A stretch of 64,000 bases of DNA from Ectothiorhodospiraceae bacterium (GCA_003565775.1 PXAT01000112.1:1-64000); one strand, 5' to 3'; positions 1-9,585 are shown, numbered from the stretch's first letter. Translations and numbers: made by a program. The notes: generated by a model not told the origin, from the sequence alone.

Positions 1-81
1 CCCTCGCGCGGCGCACCGCGCCTGGCAGGCCAGCGAATCCGACGGTCACGCGACGGCGTGCAACGGTGCATGCTTCCCTGG

Positions 82-217
82 AGGCCCGGCCGGTTTTGTC
101 CCCTGGCGGCGTTGCGCCACCGGCCCGGTAGAATCACTACCGGACCGGCACCGCGCCTTGCCAGATGACCAAAACCGGTCTCGGGCGCAGACGCGGGAAA
201 ACTTCAGCGCTTCCCTA
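82..217. repeat. Truncated copy of dispersed palindromic element (right half)
   Basis: This is the right-hand half of the element seen in full at 19057-19334 and 24984-25258. It keeps the outer right-arm stem (CCGGTTTTG near 88, CCAAAACCGG near 169), the inner hairpin (CGGTAG, loop AATCA, CTACCG), and the terminal end TCAGCGCTTCCCTA. The end overlaps the apbC stop codon, TAG on the minus strand at 215-217. The left arm is missing. Bases 11-42 resemble a right-arm fragment of another copy (compare 25190-25222), so the window may begin inside a second, decayed element. No gene is supported in 1-214. Confidence 0.8.
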
Positions 218-1312
218 TGTGTTCTCGACCACAATCTTCGGGAATCGGCTGGCCGATTCCTGCGACTGGAGCGACAGACGGGCGGAGATGTTGAGCGCGA
301 TTTCCCGGTAGCTGCAGGCCAGGGCCCCGTCAGGATCCGCAACCACCGTCGGCTTGCCGCCGTCCGCCTGCTCGCGAATACGGATATCCAGCGGCAGCGA
401 ACCGAGCAGATCGATGCCGTACTGCTCCGCCATGCGGCCACCGCCACCTTCGCCGAAGATGTGCTCCTCGTGGCCGCACTGGCTGCAGATATGCGTGCTC
501 ATGTTCTCCACGATTCCGAGTACGGGCACATTGACCTTCTCGAACATCTTCAGGCCCTTGCGCGCATCGAGCAGGGCGATATCCTGCGGCGTCGTCACGA
601 TGACCGCGCCGCTGACCGGCACTTTCTGCGACAGGGTCAACTGGATGTCGCCAGTACCCGGCGGCATGTCGATGACCAGATAGTCCAGATTGTCCCAGTT
701 GGTCTCGCGAAGGAGTTGCTCGAGTGCCTGGGTGGCCATCGGACCGCGCCAGATCATCGGCGTCTCCTCGTCGATCAGATAACCGGCAGACATGGACTGG
801 ATGTCGTAGTTGACCATCGGCTGCAGCGACTTGCCGTCCGGCGATTCGGGTTTGCCGGTAATGCCGAGCATGCGCGGCTGGCTGGGACCATAAATGTCGG
901 CATCCAGGATGCCAACCCGTGCACCCTCCGCCGACAGAGCCAGAGCCAGGTTGACGGCGCAAGTGGACTTGCCCACCCCGCCCTTGCCCGAGGCGACGGC
1001 AATGATGTTCTTCACGCCCTTGACCGCATCGGTGCTGCGGTGCGTGCCGTGCGTGCGAACCTCACAATCGACTTCGATCTTGACGGCGCTCACACCGGCG
1101 ACCGCGCTGACGACCTGATGCACGGACTCGCCGAGCCGCTGGCGCGCGTCGGGACTCATCGGGAACCCCAGTGCGACCTGCACGCTGACACTGCCGGCAT
1201 CGTCCACGGCGATCTCACGCAGTGCATTGGCGGCAACCAGATCGCGACCGAGGTGCGGCTCGGTCCAGCCCTGAAGCGCCTGTTCGACCTGTTCGCGTGT
1301 CACCGTACTCAT
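215..1312 (-). CDS. apbC: Mrp/ApbC-type Fe-S cluster carrier ATPase
   Basis: Cytosolic P-loop ATPase of the Mrp/NBP35 family, known to bind and transfer Fe-S clusters to apoproteins. The 365-aa protein has an N-terminal DUF59/MIP18-like domain (about residues 5-85), a deviant Walker A motif GKGGVGKS (109-116), the DADIYGPS switch region, DMPPGTGD, and the cluster-binding CxxC (CSQC, 276-279). The chosen start at 1312 is preceded by AAGGAG; the frame stays open upstream to 1477, but that part lacks family similarity. The stop codon TAG lies in a dispersed palindromic element. Its neighbour ankyrin gene is divergent. Confidence 0.93.
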   Translation of the reverse strand: MSTVTREQVEQALQGWTEPHLGRDLVAANALREIAVDDAGSVSVQVALGFPMSPDARQRLGESVHQVVSAVAGVSAVKIEVDCEVRTHGTHRSTDAVKGVKNIIAVASGKGGVGKSTCAVNLALALSAEGARVGILDADIYGPSQPRMLGITGKPESPDGKSLQPMVNYDIQSMSAGYLIDEETPMIWRGPMATQALEQLLRETNWDNLDYLVIDMPPGTGDIQLTLSQKVPVSGAVIVTTPQDIALLDARKGLKMFEKVNVPVLGIVENMSTHICSQCGHEEHIFGEGGGGRMAEQYGIDLLGSLPLDIRIREQADGGKPTVVADPDGALACSYREIALNISARLSLQSQESASRFPKIVVENT

Positions 1313-1476
1313 ACTGCTGTCTCCTTGTGCGTGGCCTTGGCGCCACACATGTCCGTCTGCGAGAAACATCCGAAGCCGCGCCATCTTTCGCTTGCCCGAA
1401 GGTAAACGGTCTGCTATCGCTAGAGACACATCGCTATGTTCCCGCGGCTTCAGTTGACTATTCGGGAAAGCCACCA

Positions 1477-2124
1477 ATGATAACGCATCGCGCCAGCGCT
1501 TTCGCCCCGTGGGCCCTTCTCCTGCTGCTCCTGCCGTTCAACACTGTCGCCGATGACCTGATCAGCGCCATTCAGGCCGGCGACCGGAACGCGGCCGACC
1601 GGCAACTGAGTGAGGGCGCTGACCCGAACACAGCCACCGGAGACGGCGAGTTCGCCGGCAAGACCGCACTCATGTGGGCGGCGGAAATCGGTGACCGGGA
1701 GCTGTCGCGTCTGCTGCTGGATGCCGGCGCAGAGGTGGACGCAAGGAACCCCAAGGGCGGCACCGCGCTGATGTATGCCGCGGTGAACGGCCACGCCTCC
1801 GTGATACGGGTGCTGGTGGACGCTGGCGCCGACGCCAGGCATGAAGTCAGCAATGGCTGGTCGCCGCTGATGCTGGCAGCCGCCAAGGGACACGCGGCTG
1901 GCGCTCGGGAGCTCGTCGGCCGCGGAGCTGACCCCGATAGCCGCGATGTCTACGGCTGGACGCCGCTGATGCGGGCCGTGCATAACGGCCACCGCGAGAT
2001 GGTGGAAACTCTCATCGACCTGGGCGCCGACACCGCTATCAGCGACGGCAACGGCGTTACCGCCAGGGTCATTGCCGAAAGCACGGGCCGCAAGGATCTG
2101 GCCCGGTTGCTGGAAACGGATTAG
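1477..2124 (+). CDS. Exported ankyrin-repeat protein
   Basis: A 215-aa protein. A hydrophobic signal peptide (about residues 1-25, ending near NTVADD) is followed by four to five ankyrin repeats with typical motifs such as GKTALMWAAEIGD, GGTALMYAAVNGH, WSPLMLAAAKGH and WTPLMRAVHNGH. Such proteins are usually periplasmic protein-interaction scaffolds; the partner cannot be read from the sequence. Start chosen at the ATG directly before the signal peptide; the in-frame upstream stretch from 1222 is antisense to apbC and has no signal-like features. Divergent from apbC, convergent with the Rieske-like gene. Confidence 0.85.
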   Translation: MITHRASAFAPWALLLLLLPFNTVADDLISAIQAGDRNAADRQLSEGADPNTATGDGEFAGKTALMWAAEIGDRELSRLLLDAGAEVDARNPKGGTALMYAAVNGHASVIRVLVDAGADARHEVSNGWSPLMLAAAKGHAAGARELVGRGADPDSRDVYGWTPLMRAVHNGHREMVETLIDLGADTAISDGNGVTARVIAESTGRKDLARLLETD

Positions 2125-2175
2125 CCAGACACAGGCCCACCCTGCTGACCCCGCAGAAGCTCCGGGGAACGCGCC

Positions 2176-2886
2176 TCAGCAGCGCATGATGTTGCTGCTG
2201 TATCGATCCAGCGTCTCAACCGTCACTTCACCGCTGACCGGCGCGCGGGCGTCGCCCTGCGGATATTCAAGACTGAGGCGCGCTTCGAACTCGGAGAAGA
2301 ACCGATCGAACATCTCGCCGCCCAGGGTGCCGACGGCGAACAGCTCATCGCTCGCCGCATCATGCTCCAGCAGGATCGCGGCCAGTGGCTGCTTCGCCGG
2401 CCCGTCCAGCACCTGCGCCCCACGCAGGGGGTCGTACAGGCTGTTTTCCGCGCAGCAGCTGATGACGCCGGTTTCCGGCTCGTCACTGTTCCGCGCTTCG
2501 CGGAAGCGAATGTAACTGACCGCCGGTGTGGGATGCGCCATCTTGTGCGCACAGATCGCACAGTAGGCGACGATGCTCCCGTCTGCCCCCACACCCTGAT
2601 GGGCCTGATAGGACGCTCCATCCTCTGTTCGCAATGTCTGCGACGGTGTCGCCGGCGCACCGAGATCGAACAGAAAGGCCGGGGTCGCTTGAAAGGGATA
2701 ACTGAAGACGTAATTTCGCCGACGCTCGAGGGCGGCGGCACGCAGCGGATCTCCTCCTGGCTGCACGAGCCGGACCCGTTCGTAGTAGCGCGGTCGCAGA
2801 TTCCGATCTGCCAGCAGGGAGGACGGTGCCAGGCTGGCGCAGCCGGCACCAATGGCACATGCCTTCACGAAATCACGACGACGCAT
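2176..2886 (-). CDS. Tat-exported Rieske-like [2Fe-2S] protein with altered ligand motif
   Basis: A 236-aa protein with a twin-arginine signal (MRRRDFVKA, then a hydrophobic stretch ending near SSLLA), so probably exported folded. The cluster region keeps a first motif CAICAHK (C-x-H) but the second reads SCCAENSLYDP where a canonical Rieske protein has CPCHGS-FD: the second histidine position is glutamate, and a second cysteine precedes it. It therefore looks like a non-canonical cluster protein or one with different ligands. Partner and electron path are unknown. It lies 95 bp downstream of sodC on the same strand. Confidence 0.7.
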   Translation of the reverse strand: MRRRDFVKACAIGAGCASLAPSSLLADRNLRPRYYERVRLVQPGGDPLRAAALERRRNYVFSYPFQATPAFLFDLGAPATPSQTLRTEDGASYQAHQGVGADGSIVAYCAICAHKMAHPTPAVSYIRFREARNSDEPETGVISCCAENSLYDPLRGAQVLDGPAKQPLAAILLEHDAASDELFAVGTLGGEMFDRFFSEFEARLSLEYPQGDARAPVSGEVTVETLDRYSSNIMRC

Positions 2887-2981
2887 ACCTCAGCCCTCCC
2901 CGCGCCCGGTTCGATCTGCGGTCAGGCGCTCCTGGCAATGACGCTCTGCTTATGCGCCACCGCCGGGAACGCCAGCCACTT

Positions 2982-3515
2982 TCAGACGCCTTCGATCACG
3001 CCGCAGGCAATGCGCGCGCCGGCACCGCCGATCGGCTGGGTGATGTGGTCATCCGGCTTTTCATGGATCACCAGTGCAGCACCGTCATCATCCAGGATTT
3101 TGGCGCCGTAACTGCCGTCCAGGCTGGCCCGTGCATTGAAAAGTTCGGCCCAGGCCGTACCGTCGTCGTGCACGTAGAAATTGTTCAGGTCACCGGCATC
3201 CGGACCTTCGGGGTTGAGCAGGCCATGCTTCTTGTCATCAGGATTGAGGTGGCCGGCGGAGTCCTGAAAACCCTCGTGATGATCTTCGCAGGTGCCCACG
3301 GCGTGAATATGGATCGCCTTCGGCCCGACCGGCAGACCGTCGATCTCCAGCACGATCAGGGTGCCGTTCGGCCCCTGCGTCAGATGCGCCTCGCCCACGG
3401 CATTGCCGTCGTTGTCGATGAAGGCAGCATGCGCCTTCGGCATGTCATCGGCGGCCAGCGCCAGCGGCGCGGCAAGCACGGCACCTGCCAGCATGCGAAT
3501 CATTGCGCGTTTCAT
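2982..3515 (-). CDS. sodC: Periplasmic Cu/Zn superoxide dismutase
   Basis: Converts superoxide to peroxide and oxygen in the periplasm. The 177-aa precursor has a signal peptide (MKRAMIRMLAGAVLAAPLALA) and the SodC copper/zinc ligands in order: HIHAVGTC (H-x-H plus disulfide Cys), GHLNP, NNFYVHDDG, and VIHEKPDDH near the C-terminus, followed by GGAGARIACGVI with the second disulfide cysteine. Length is usual for bacterial SodC. It is followed in the same direction by the Rieske-like gene and preceded by moaB (119 bp gap). Confidence 0.95.
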   Translation of the reverse strand: MKRAMIRMLAGAVLAAPLALAADDMPKAHAAFIDNDGNAVGEAHLTQGPNGTLIVLEIDGLPVGPKAIHIHAVGTCEDHHEGFQDSAGHLNPDDKKHGLLNPEGPDAGDLNNFYVHDDGTAWAELFNARASLDGSYGAKILDDDGAALVIHEKPDDHITQPIGGAGARIACGVIEGV

Positions 3516-3634
3516 CGTTTTCTCCTTGGGGACTGTGTTGTCCTCGGTTTGACCGAAAAAGGCGCCAGGGTTCCTGGCCGCAACTCGCCGTCACAACTCC
3601 GGCCCTGGAAAAGGCGAGACTGCCCAGGAACATA

Positions 3635-4186
3635 CTACTGATTCCGCGAGGCCTGACCTTCACGCAACCGCGGAATCAATGACACGAAATTACAGGGCTT
3701 GTGGCGCAGATCCAACTGTTTCACCAGAATGCCGTCCCAGGCCGTCCGACAGGCACCGCTGGAACCCGGCAGCACGAACAGCAGCGTGGCGTTGGCAACG
3801 CCGGCAACGGCCCGTGACTGGATCGCGGAACTGCCGATCTCGTCAAAGGACAGCTGCCGGAACAGTTCGCCAAACCCGTCGACCCGCATGTCCATGAGCG
3901 GCACCAGCGCCTCGGGCGTGGTATCGCGGCCGGTAATACCGGTACCGCCCGTGCTGATCACCACCTTGACGCCTTCATCGGCAATCCAGCGCGAGACCAC
4001 TTCACGAATACGATAGATGTCGTCAGGCACGATCGCGCGGTCGGTCAGGTGGTGCCCGGCCTGCCGCAGGCGCTCCACCAGCAGATCGCCGGACTTGTCG
4101 TCAGCGGCCGTGCGGCTGTCGGAAACGGTGAGGACCGCGATCGGCAGTGCCAGAAACCCGCTTTCGTCCACGTCGACTGCACTCAT
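3635..4186 (-). CDS. moaB: Molybdenum cofactor biosynthesis protein B
   Basis: MoaB/MogA-type molybdopterin-binding protein, 183 aa; the family adenylylates molybdopterin or acts accessory to that step. Seen motifs: LTVSDSR near the N-terminus, [20 protein letters not shown], and [19 protein letters not shown], all in the usual order. Its start overlaps the moaE stop by 4 bp, so the two are translationally coupled in a moaD-moaE-moaB operon. MoaA and MoaC are not in this window. Confidence 0.93.
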   Translation of the reverse strand: MSAVDVDESGFLALPIAVLTVSDSRTAADDKSGDLLVERLRQAGHHLTDRAIVPDDIYRIREVVSRWIADEGVKVVISTGGTGITGRDTTPEALVPLMDMRVDGFGELFRQLSFDEIGSSAIQSRAVAGVANATLLFVLPGSSGACRTAWDGILVKQLDLRHKPCNFVSLIPRLREGQASRNQ

Positions 4187-4635
4187 GAGCGGGTACCCTC
4201 GTCGGATTGCGCCGCCGTCTCCAGCGGCACGCCGTCCTGGAAGCCTTCGCTGCCGTCATCATAGAAATCATGCTTCCAGACCGGCAGGCGCAACTTCAGG
4301 GTATCGATGGCATAGCGCGCACCATCAAAGGCATCGCCGCGATGCGGCGCGCGCACCACGACCAGCACGCTGGCCTCACCGATAGCCAGATCCCCGGTGC
4401 GGTGGACGATCCGGCATTCGCTGACCGGAAATTTCTCCAGCGTTTCCTGTTCCAGTTCGGTCAGCACCTTCTCGGCCATCGGTCCGTAGGCGGAATAGCG
4501 CATGCCGGTGACGCCCTTGCCGCCGTGATGGTTGCGCACGATACCGCCGAACACCACCAGGGCACCGCAGGCATCGTTCTCGGTTTCGCGCAGCAACTGG
4601 TCCATATCCAGCGGCTGATCGGTCATTCTGCTCAT
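4183..4635 (-). CDS. moaE: Molybdopterin synthase large subunit
   Basis: Catalytic subunit of molybdopterin synthase, which moves sulfur from the MoaD thiocarboxylate onto precursor Z (cyclic pyranopterin monophosphate). The 150-aa protein has the family signatures VVFGGIVRNHH, IVHRTGDLAIGEASVLV, and LKLRLPVWKHDFYDDG with the conserved lysine. It is 15 bp downstream of moaD and overlaps moaB by 4 bp. Confidence 0.95.
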   Translation of the reverse strand: MSRMTDQPLDMDQLLRETENDACGALVVFGGIVRNHHGGKGVTGMRYSAYGPMAEKVLTELEQETLEKFPVSECRIVHRTGDLAIGEASVLVVVRAPHRGDAFDGARYAIDTLKLRLPVWKHDFYDDGSEGFQDGVPLETAAQSDEGTRS

Positions 4636-4650
4636 GACTACCTCGACGGT

Positions 4651-4896
4651 TCAGCCACCACTGACCGGTGGCAACAGCACCAGCGGGCGGCTCGTATCAA
4701 TCCTCTGATCCTGCCGGATCAGACTGTCACCCTGCGCACAGGCAACGCGCTGCAGGTAAGGCGCCAGCGCCGGATAATCACGACCCAGCACGGCCAGCAC
4801 CGCGGCCGCAGTCGGTTCGTCCGGCAACGTGTCCAGCTGCAGGCGCCGATCACCGGCGGCTTGCTGCAGAACACCGAAAAGTTCGACCTCCAGCAT
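4651..4896 (-). CDS. moaD: Molybdopterin synthase sulfur carrier subunit
   Basis: Small ubiquitin-fold sulfur carrier, 81 aa, ending in the required Gly-Gly (LLPPVSGG) whose C-terminus becomes a thiocarboxylate. First gene of the moaD-moaE-moaB operon. Divergent from sufE, with a 144-bp intergenic region that should hold both promoters; I could not assign them. Confidence 0.94.
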   Translation of the reverse strand: MLEVELFGVLQQAAGDRRLQLDTLPDEPTAAAVLAVLGRDYPALAPYLQRVACAQGDSLIRQDQRIDTSRPLVLLPPVSGG

Positions 4897-5040
4897 CAGT
4901 CACTCCGTACTCGTGGGGTTCGCCCGTGGCATCACCCGGGCTCTGCCTCGAAGTATGCCACAGCGGGTGCTTCCGGAGCCGACGGACAAGCCGTCGTGTT
5001 ACGATACACAGCTGTTTGCAGCAAATCGCAAGGCATCGTC

Positions 5041-5457
5041 ATGCAACTGGATGAAGTGGTCGAAAGTTTCGAATTTCTCGACAACTGGGAAGACCGATAT
5101 CGCCTGCTGATCGATCTGGGACGAGAGCTTCCGGAGTTTCCGGACGAGGCCAGAACCGAGGATTTCCGGGTCGAGGGCTGTGTCAGCAATGTCTGGCTGG
5201 TGCATGACGTCGAGAGCGGATCGCCGCCGCGGCTGACCTTTCGGGCCGACAGCGACGCCTTCATCGTCAAGGGTCTGATCGCCCTGATCCTGATGGCCTA
5301 TTCCGGACGGACGCCGGCCGAAATCCGGGAGACGGACATCGAGGGCCTGTTCCGGAAACTGGGCCTCGAGCAGCAGCTCACCCCCAACCGGCGAAACGGA
5401 TTTTTCTCGATGGTGGAACGCATTCGTCAGATCGCGGAGCAGGCTCAGGCGGCTTAA
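5041..5457 (+). CDS. sufE: SufE/CsdE family cysteine-desulfurase sulfur acceptor
   Basis: Accepts persulfide sulfur from a cysteine desulfurase and passes it to the Fe-S assembly scaffold. The 138-aa protein has the SufE core, including RVEGCVSNVWL with the acceptor cysteine, and the conserved GLIALILMAYSGRTPAEI helix. The start is the ATG at 5041; the longer upstream frame is antisense to moaE and moaD. No desulfurase partner gene lies nearby. Its TAA stop is the first TAA of a dispersed palindromic element (TTAAGGAAGC). Confidence 0.9.
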   Translation: MQLDEVVESFEFLDNWEDRYRLLIDLGRELPEFPDEARTEDFRVEGCVSNVWLVHDVESGSPPRLTFRADSDAFIVKGLIALILMAYSGRTPAEIRETDIEGLFRKLGLEQQLTPNRRNGFFSMVERIRQIAEQAQAA

Positions 5458-5612
5458 GGAAGCGCTGACATATTCCCGCGTCTGCGCCCGAGACCGGCTT
5501 TGGTCATCTGGCAAGGCGCGGTGCCGGTTCGGTAGTGATTCTACCGGGCCGGCAGTGGACCAGCCGGGCCGGTGGCACAACGCCGCCCGAGGGCAAATTC
5601 GGCCGGGGCTGT
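5454..5612. repeat. Truncated dispersed palindromic element at sufE stop
   Basis: Starts TTAAGGAAGCGCTGACA, then continues as the reverse complement of the right half of the full element at 19057-19334 (CCGCGTCTGCGCCCGAGACC and onward). The inner hairpin is intact: CGGTAG, loop TGATT, CTACCG. An extra segment (CAGTGGACCAGCCGG) interrupts it near 5555. The loop is the complement of that in the 82-217 copy, so these two copies are close relatives. The right boundary is approximate. The rest of the gap to 5663 shows nothing I recognise. Confidence 0.8.
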
Positions 5613-5663
5613 AACAGAGTGCTGCGACCCGGTCAGCGCATCGTTACGTCCCGACTCGCGGAA

Positions 5664-7190
5664 TCAGGCGCCCTCGATCACCGGGATGCCACCGATCCGG
5701 GCGCGCCACTCGCGTGGCCCGGTTTCATGCACCGACTCACCGTTCGCATCCACGGCCACCGTGACCGGCATATCCTCGACCACAAACTCGTGGATCGCCT
5801 CCATGCCCAGATCCTCGAACGCCACCACCCGTGACCGGCGAATCGCCTTGGACACCAGATAGGCGGCCCCGCCCACGGCCATCAGATAGACCGCGCGGTG
5901 CTTGCGAATCGCTTCGATGGCGGTCGGACCCCGTTCCGCCTTGCCGATCATCCCCAGCAGACCGGTCTTCTCCAGCATCATGTCGGTGAACTTGTCCATT
6001 CGCGTGGCCGTAGTGGGTCCAGCGGGCCCGACCACCTCGTCGCGCACCGGATCCACCGGCCCCACGTAGTAGATGAAGCGATTGCGCAGGTCGACTCCGT
6101 CGGGCAGCGACTCGCCGCGCGCGAACAGATCGGCGATGCGTTTATGGGCGGCGTCGCGCCCGGTCAGCATGCTGCCGGAAAGAAGCAGGGTCTCGCCGGG
6201 TTTCCAGCTGGCGACGTCTTCCGCCGTCACCGTGTCCAGGTTGACGCGACGCACGTTGTCACCGGTCTCGCGCGTGATCGCAGGCCAGTCATCCAGCGAC
6301 GGCGGCGTCAATGCGGCCGGGCCGCTGCCATCGAGTACGAAATGCGCATGGCGGGTAGCGGCACAGTTGGGAATCATTGCCACCGGGAGATTGGCGGCAT
6401 GGGTCGGGAAATCCCGGATCTTCACATCCAGAACCGTGGTCAGCCCGCCCAGACCCTGAGCGCCGATACCCAGCTGATTGACCTTGTCGAAGATCTCGAG
6501 TCGCAGTTCCTCCGCCCGATTCTGCGGGCCCCGCTCCTTCAACTCATGGATGTCGATCGACTCCATGCAGGCTTCTTTCGCCATCAGCATCGCTTTTTCG
6601 GCGGTGCCACCGATACCGATGCCGAGGATGCCCGGCGGGCACCAGCCGGCGCCCATGGTCGGCACTGTCTTCAGCACCCAGTCGACGACGCTGTCCGAGG
6701 GGTTGAGCATGGCGAACTTGGACTTGGCCTCGGAACCACCACCCTTGGCCGCGAGTTCCACCTCGACCGTGTCACCCGGCACGATCCGGGTATGAATCAC
6801 CGCCGGAGTGTTGTCGCCGGTATTCCTGCGCGCGCCAGCCGGATCCGCCAGCACCGAGGCCCGCAGGATGTTGTCGGCATGCCCGTAGGCGCGCCGGACA
6901 CCCTCGTTGACCATGTCCTCGACACCCATGTCCGCCTCCCAGCGCACATCCATGCCGATGCGCAGCAGCACCGTGACGATACCGGTGTCCTGACAGATCG
7001 GACGCCGCCCTTCGGCGCACATCCGCGAGTTGATCAGGATCTGCGCCATCGCGTCCCGCGCCGCCGGCGACTCCTCGCGCTCCCAGGCCGCCGTCACCGC
7101 CTGCACGAAATCCTTCGGGTGGTAGTAGGAGATGTACTGCAGGGCGTCGGCCACGCTCTGGATGAAATCGGACTGACGGATAACGGTCAT
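5664..7190 (-). CDS. Class I (4Fe-4S) fumarate hydratase
   Basis: Interconverts fumarate and malate in the citric acid cycle. The 508-aa length and single-chain alpha-beta layout match oxygen-sensitive FumA/FumB-type enzymes. Cluster-ligand cysteines appear in RPICQDTG (about residue 60), in [13 protein letters not shown], and in IPNCAATRH. The C-terminal beta domain begins around the [15 protein letters not shown] stretch. Start at 7190 (ATG) is preceded by GAGG; the frame is open upstream but that part has no family match. Tartrate dehydratase is a possible alternative but is normally split into two chains. Divergent from metG. Confidence 0.92.
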   Translation of the reverse strand: MTVIRQSDFIQSVADALQYISYYHPKDFVQAVTAAWEREESPAARDAMAQILINSRMCAEGRRPICQDTGIVTVLLRIGMDVRWEADMGVEDMVNEGVRRAYGHADNILRASVLADPAGARRNTGDNTPAVIHTRIVPGDTVEVELAAKGGGSEAKSKFAMLNPSDSVVDWVLKTVPTMGAGWCPPGILGIGIGGTAEKAMLMAKEACMESIDIHELKERGPQNRAEELRLEIFDKVNQLGIGAQGLGGLTTVLDVKIRDFPTHAANLPVAMIPNCAATRHAHFVLDGSGPAALTPPSLDDWPAITRETGDNVRRVNLDTVTAEDVASWKPGETLLLSGSMLTGRDAAHKRIADLFARGESLPDGVDLRNRFIYYVGPVDPVRDEVVGPAGPTTATRMDKFTDMMLEKTGLLGMIGKAERGPTAIEAIRKHRAVYLMAVGGAAYLVSKAIRRSRVVAFEDLGMEAIHEFVVEDMPVTVAVDANGESVHETGPREWRARIGGIPVIEGA

Positions 7191-7334
7191 GACGCACCTC
7201 GGCTGTTCGTAACAGGCGGAGTCTACCCGCGATGGTGCAACGCGGCAAAAACCGCGAAAGCCCCCGGATCGTCGCATGAACGCCGAATCTGGCATACTTT
7301 GCGGCCTTCTTTTTTCACCGTGAGACGAGGCTTC

Positions 7335-9359
7335 ATGTCGCGCAAGATTCTGGTCACCAGCGCCCTGCCCTACGCCAACGGCCCGATTCATCTGGGCCAC
7401 CTGGTGGAATACATCCAGACCGATATCTGGGTCCGCTTTCAGCGGCTGCGCGGGAACCGTTGCATCTATGTCTGCGCCGATGACGCCCATGGCACGCCGA
7501 TCATGCTCAAGGCGCGCGAACTCGGCGTCACGCCAGAAGAACTGATCGCGCGCATCGGCGCCGAGCATCAGGAGGATTTCGCCGACTTCCTGATCGAGTT
7601 CGACAATTACTATTCGACCCACTCCGAAGAGAACCGGACCTTCGCCGAACTGATCTATACCCGGCTGCGCGATGCCGGCCACATCACCAGCCGGGTCATC
7701 AAGCAGGCCTATGATCCCGTCGAAAACATGTTCCTGCCGGACCGCTACATCAAGGGCGAATGCCCGCGCTGCGGTGCTGCCGATCAGTACGGCGATTCCT
7801 GCGAATCCTGCGGTGCCACCTACACCCCGGCGGAATTGAAAAACGCGATCTCGGTGGTCTCCGGCGCGTCACCGATCGAAAAGGAATCGGAACACTATTT
7901 TTTCCGCCTGCAGGACTTCAGCGACATGCTGCAGGCCTGGGCCGCTGACGGCCACGTTCAGGACGAAGTGGCGAACAAGCTCAAGGAGTGGTTCGATGGC
8001 GGCCTGCGCGAATGGGACATCTCGCGTGACGCCCCCTACTTCGGATTCCGGATCCCGGACACCGACGACAAGTATTTCTACGTCTGGCTGGACGCGCCGA
8101 TCGGCTACATGGCCAGTTTCAGCAACTGGTGCCAGCGCAACGGCGAGGATTTCGACGCCTGGTGGCGACCGGACTCGGACACCGAGCTGTACCATTTCAT
8201 CGGCAAGGACATCGTCTACTTCCATGCCCTGTTCTGGCCGGCCATGCTCGAGGGAGCCGGCTTCCGCAAACCGACACGGATCTGCGCCCACGGCTTTCTC
8301 ACCGTCAACGGGCAGAAGATGTCCAAGTCCCGCGGCACCTTCATCATGGGGCGCACCTACCTCAATCATCTGAACCCGGAGTATCTGCGCTACTACCTGG
8401 CAGCGAAGATGGGCAGCAACGTGCATGACCTGGACCTGAGCCTGGACGACTTCATCCAGCGCGTGAATTCGGATCTGGTCGGCAAGCTGGTGAATATCGC
8501 CAGCCGCAGTGCCAGCTTCATCAACAAGCGCTTCGATGGCCGCCTGGCCGATCGCCTGGAGGCACCGGAGCTGTTCCGCGCCGCGACCGCCCGCGGTGAT
8601 CGTATCGCCGAGGCCTTCGAGGGCCGGGAGTTCTCCCGCGCCGTCCGCGAAATCATGGCCCTGGCCGACGACGCCAATCAGTATTTCGACGAACGCAAGC
8701 CCTGGGTTCTGGCCAAGAATCCCGACACGCTGCCGCAGGCACAACTGGTCTGCACCCAGACGCTGAATCTGTTCCGGCTGCTGATGACCTATCTCAAGCC
8801 GGTGGTGCCGCGCATCGCCGAAGACGCGGAGACCTTTCTCCGGATTCCGCCGCAGAGCTGGGCCGATGCGGGCCAGCCGCTGCTCGATCACACCATCGGC
8901 GATTTCAAGCCCCTGGCGACCCGGGTGGAACGGGAGGCGGTCGACGCCATGCTGGAGGAATCACGCGACACCCTGGCGTCGAAGGAGACCTCGGCACCGG
9001 CAACCGGCCCCCTGGTCGACAACCCCATCGCCGAGCAGATCGAGATCGGGGATTTTGCCAGGGTTGACCTGCGCGTCGCCCGTATCGAGAAGGCCGCGCT
9101 GGTGGACGGCGCCGACAAGCTGCTGCAACTGACCCTGGACCTCGGTGGCGAACAACGGACGGTCTTCGCCGGCATTCGCTCGGCGTACGATCCGGCCGAT
9201 CTGGAAGGCAAGCTGACCGTCATGGTCGCCAATCTGAAGCCGCGCAAGATGCGCTTCGGCCTGTCCGAAGGAATGGTTCTGGCCGCAGGGCCGGGCGGAA
9301 AGGACCTGTTCATCCTGGAACCCCATGAGGGGGCAGCGCCGGGGATGAAGGTTAAATAA
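7335..9359 (+). CDS. metG: Methionyl-tRNA synthetase
   Basis: Charges tRNA-Met. The 674-aa class I synthetase shows the HIGH-type motif HLGH near residue 21, a zinc knuckle (CPRCG and CESCG), KMSKS (KMSKSRG), and a C-terminal EMAP-type tRNA-binding domain beginning at [16 protein letters not shown]. Start at 7335 has GACGAGG upstream; the same frame is open for 480 codons before it, but that is antisense to the fumarase gene. An extended -10-like TGGCATACT (7290-7298) may be the promoter. Confidence 0.97.
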   Translation: MSRKILVTSALPYANGPIHLGHLVEYIQTDIWVRFQRLRGNRCIYVCADDAHGTPIMLKARELGVTPEELIARIGAEHQEDFADFLIEFDNYYSTHSEENRTFAELIYTRLRDAGHITSRVIKQAYDPVENMFLPDRYIKGECPRCGAADQYGDSCESCGATYTPAELKNAISVVSGASPIEKESEHYFFRLQDFSDMLQAWAADGHVQDEVANKLKEWFDGGLREWDISRDAPYFGFRIPDTDDKYFYVWLDAPIGYMASFSNWCQRNGEDFDAWWRPDSDTELYHFIGKDIVYFHALFWPAMLEGAGFRKPTRICAHGFLTVNGQKMSKSRGTFIMGRTYLNHLNPEYLRYYLAAKMGSNVHDLDLSLDDFIQRVNSDLVGKLVNIASRSASFINKRFDGRLADRLEAPELFRAATARGDRIAEAFEGREFSRAVREIMALADDANQYFDERKPWVLAKNPDTLPQAQLVCTQTLNLFRLLMTYLKPVVPRIAEDAETFLRIPPQSWADAGQPLLDHTIGDFKPLATRVEREAVDAMLEESRDTLASKETSAPATGPLVDNPIAEQIEIGDFARVDLRVARIEKAALVDGADKLLQLTLDLGGEQRTVFAGIRSAYDPADLEGKLTVMVANLKPRKMRFGLSEGMVLAAGPGGKDLFILEPHEGAAPGMKVK

Positions 9360-9535
9360 AAGCGCCCGGCGCCCGGCTTGAGGGGTGCGAGGCAGGACTC
9401 TGATTGACCGTGCCGATGTTGCGAATGCCCTGGCGATAGAGTGAGTTTCCAGTAATGCAGATGGCTGCGGCCAATATGTGGGCGGAGACACTGGCGGGCC
9501 TTGCGCCTCATCGCTGGCAGCCGCCATCTGCCCGT
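9360..9535. other. Intergenic region after metG
   Basis: No gene, clear terminator with T-tract, or RNA gene is seen. The sequence includes a GC-rich repeat-like stretch (GCGCCCGGCGCCCGGC, 9361-9376). It should contain the rsxA promoter, which I could not identify. Confidence 0.4.
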
Positions 9536-9570
9536 CCGAAAACCAAAAACCGAAAACCGAAAACCCGCGC
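9536..9570. repeat. Heptamer tandem array (CCGAAAA) upstream of rsxA
   Basis: Four consecutive 7-bp units, CCGAAAA, CCAAAAA, CCGAAAA and CCGAAAA, followed by CCCGCGC. A short palindrome (CGCGCCGAAGGCGCG) follows directly and ends 5 bp before the rsxA ATG at 9586, so it would occupy the ribosome-binding region. A second heptamer array of different sequence lies after nth at 15487-15588. Confidence 0.8.
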
Positions 9571-9585
9571 CGAAGGCGCGCTCCC

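Noticed and set aside
158-1405. 415-codon plus-strand frame antisense to apbC
   Set aside because: The minus-strand apbC motifs are unambiguous; the antisense frame shows no domain.
5898-7334. 480-codon N-terminal extension of metG
   Set aside because: It is antisense to the class I fumarase gene, has no synthetase similarity, and a normal metG start lies at 7335.
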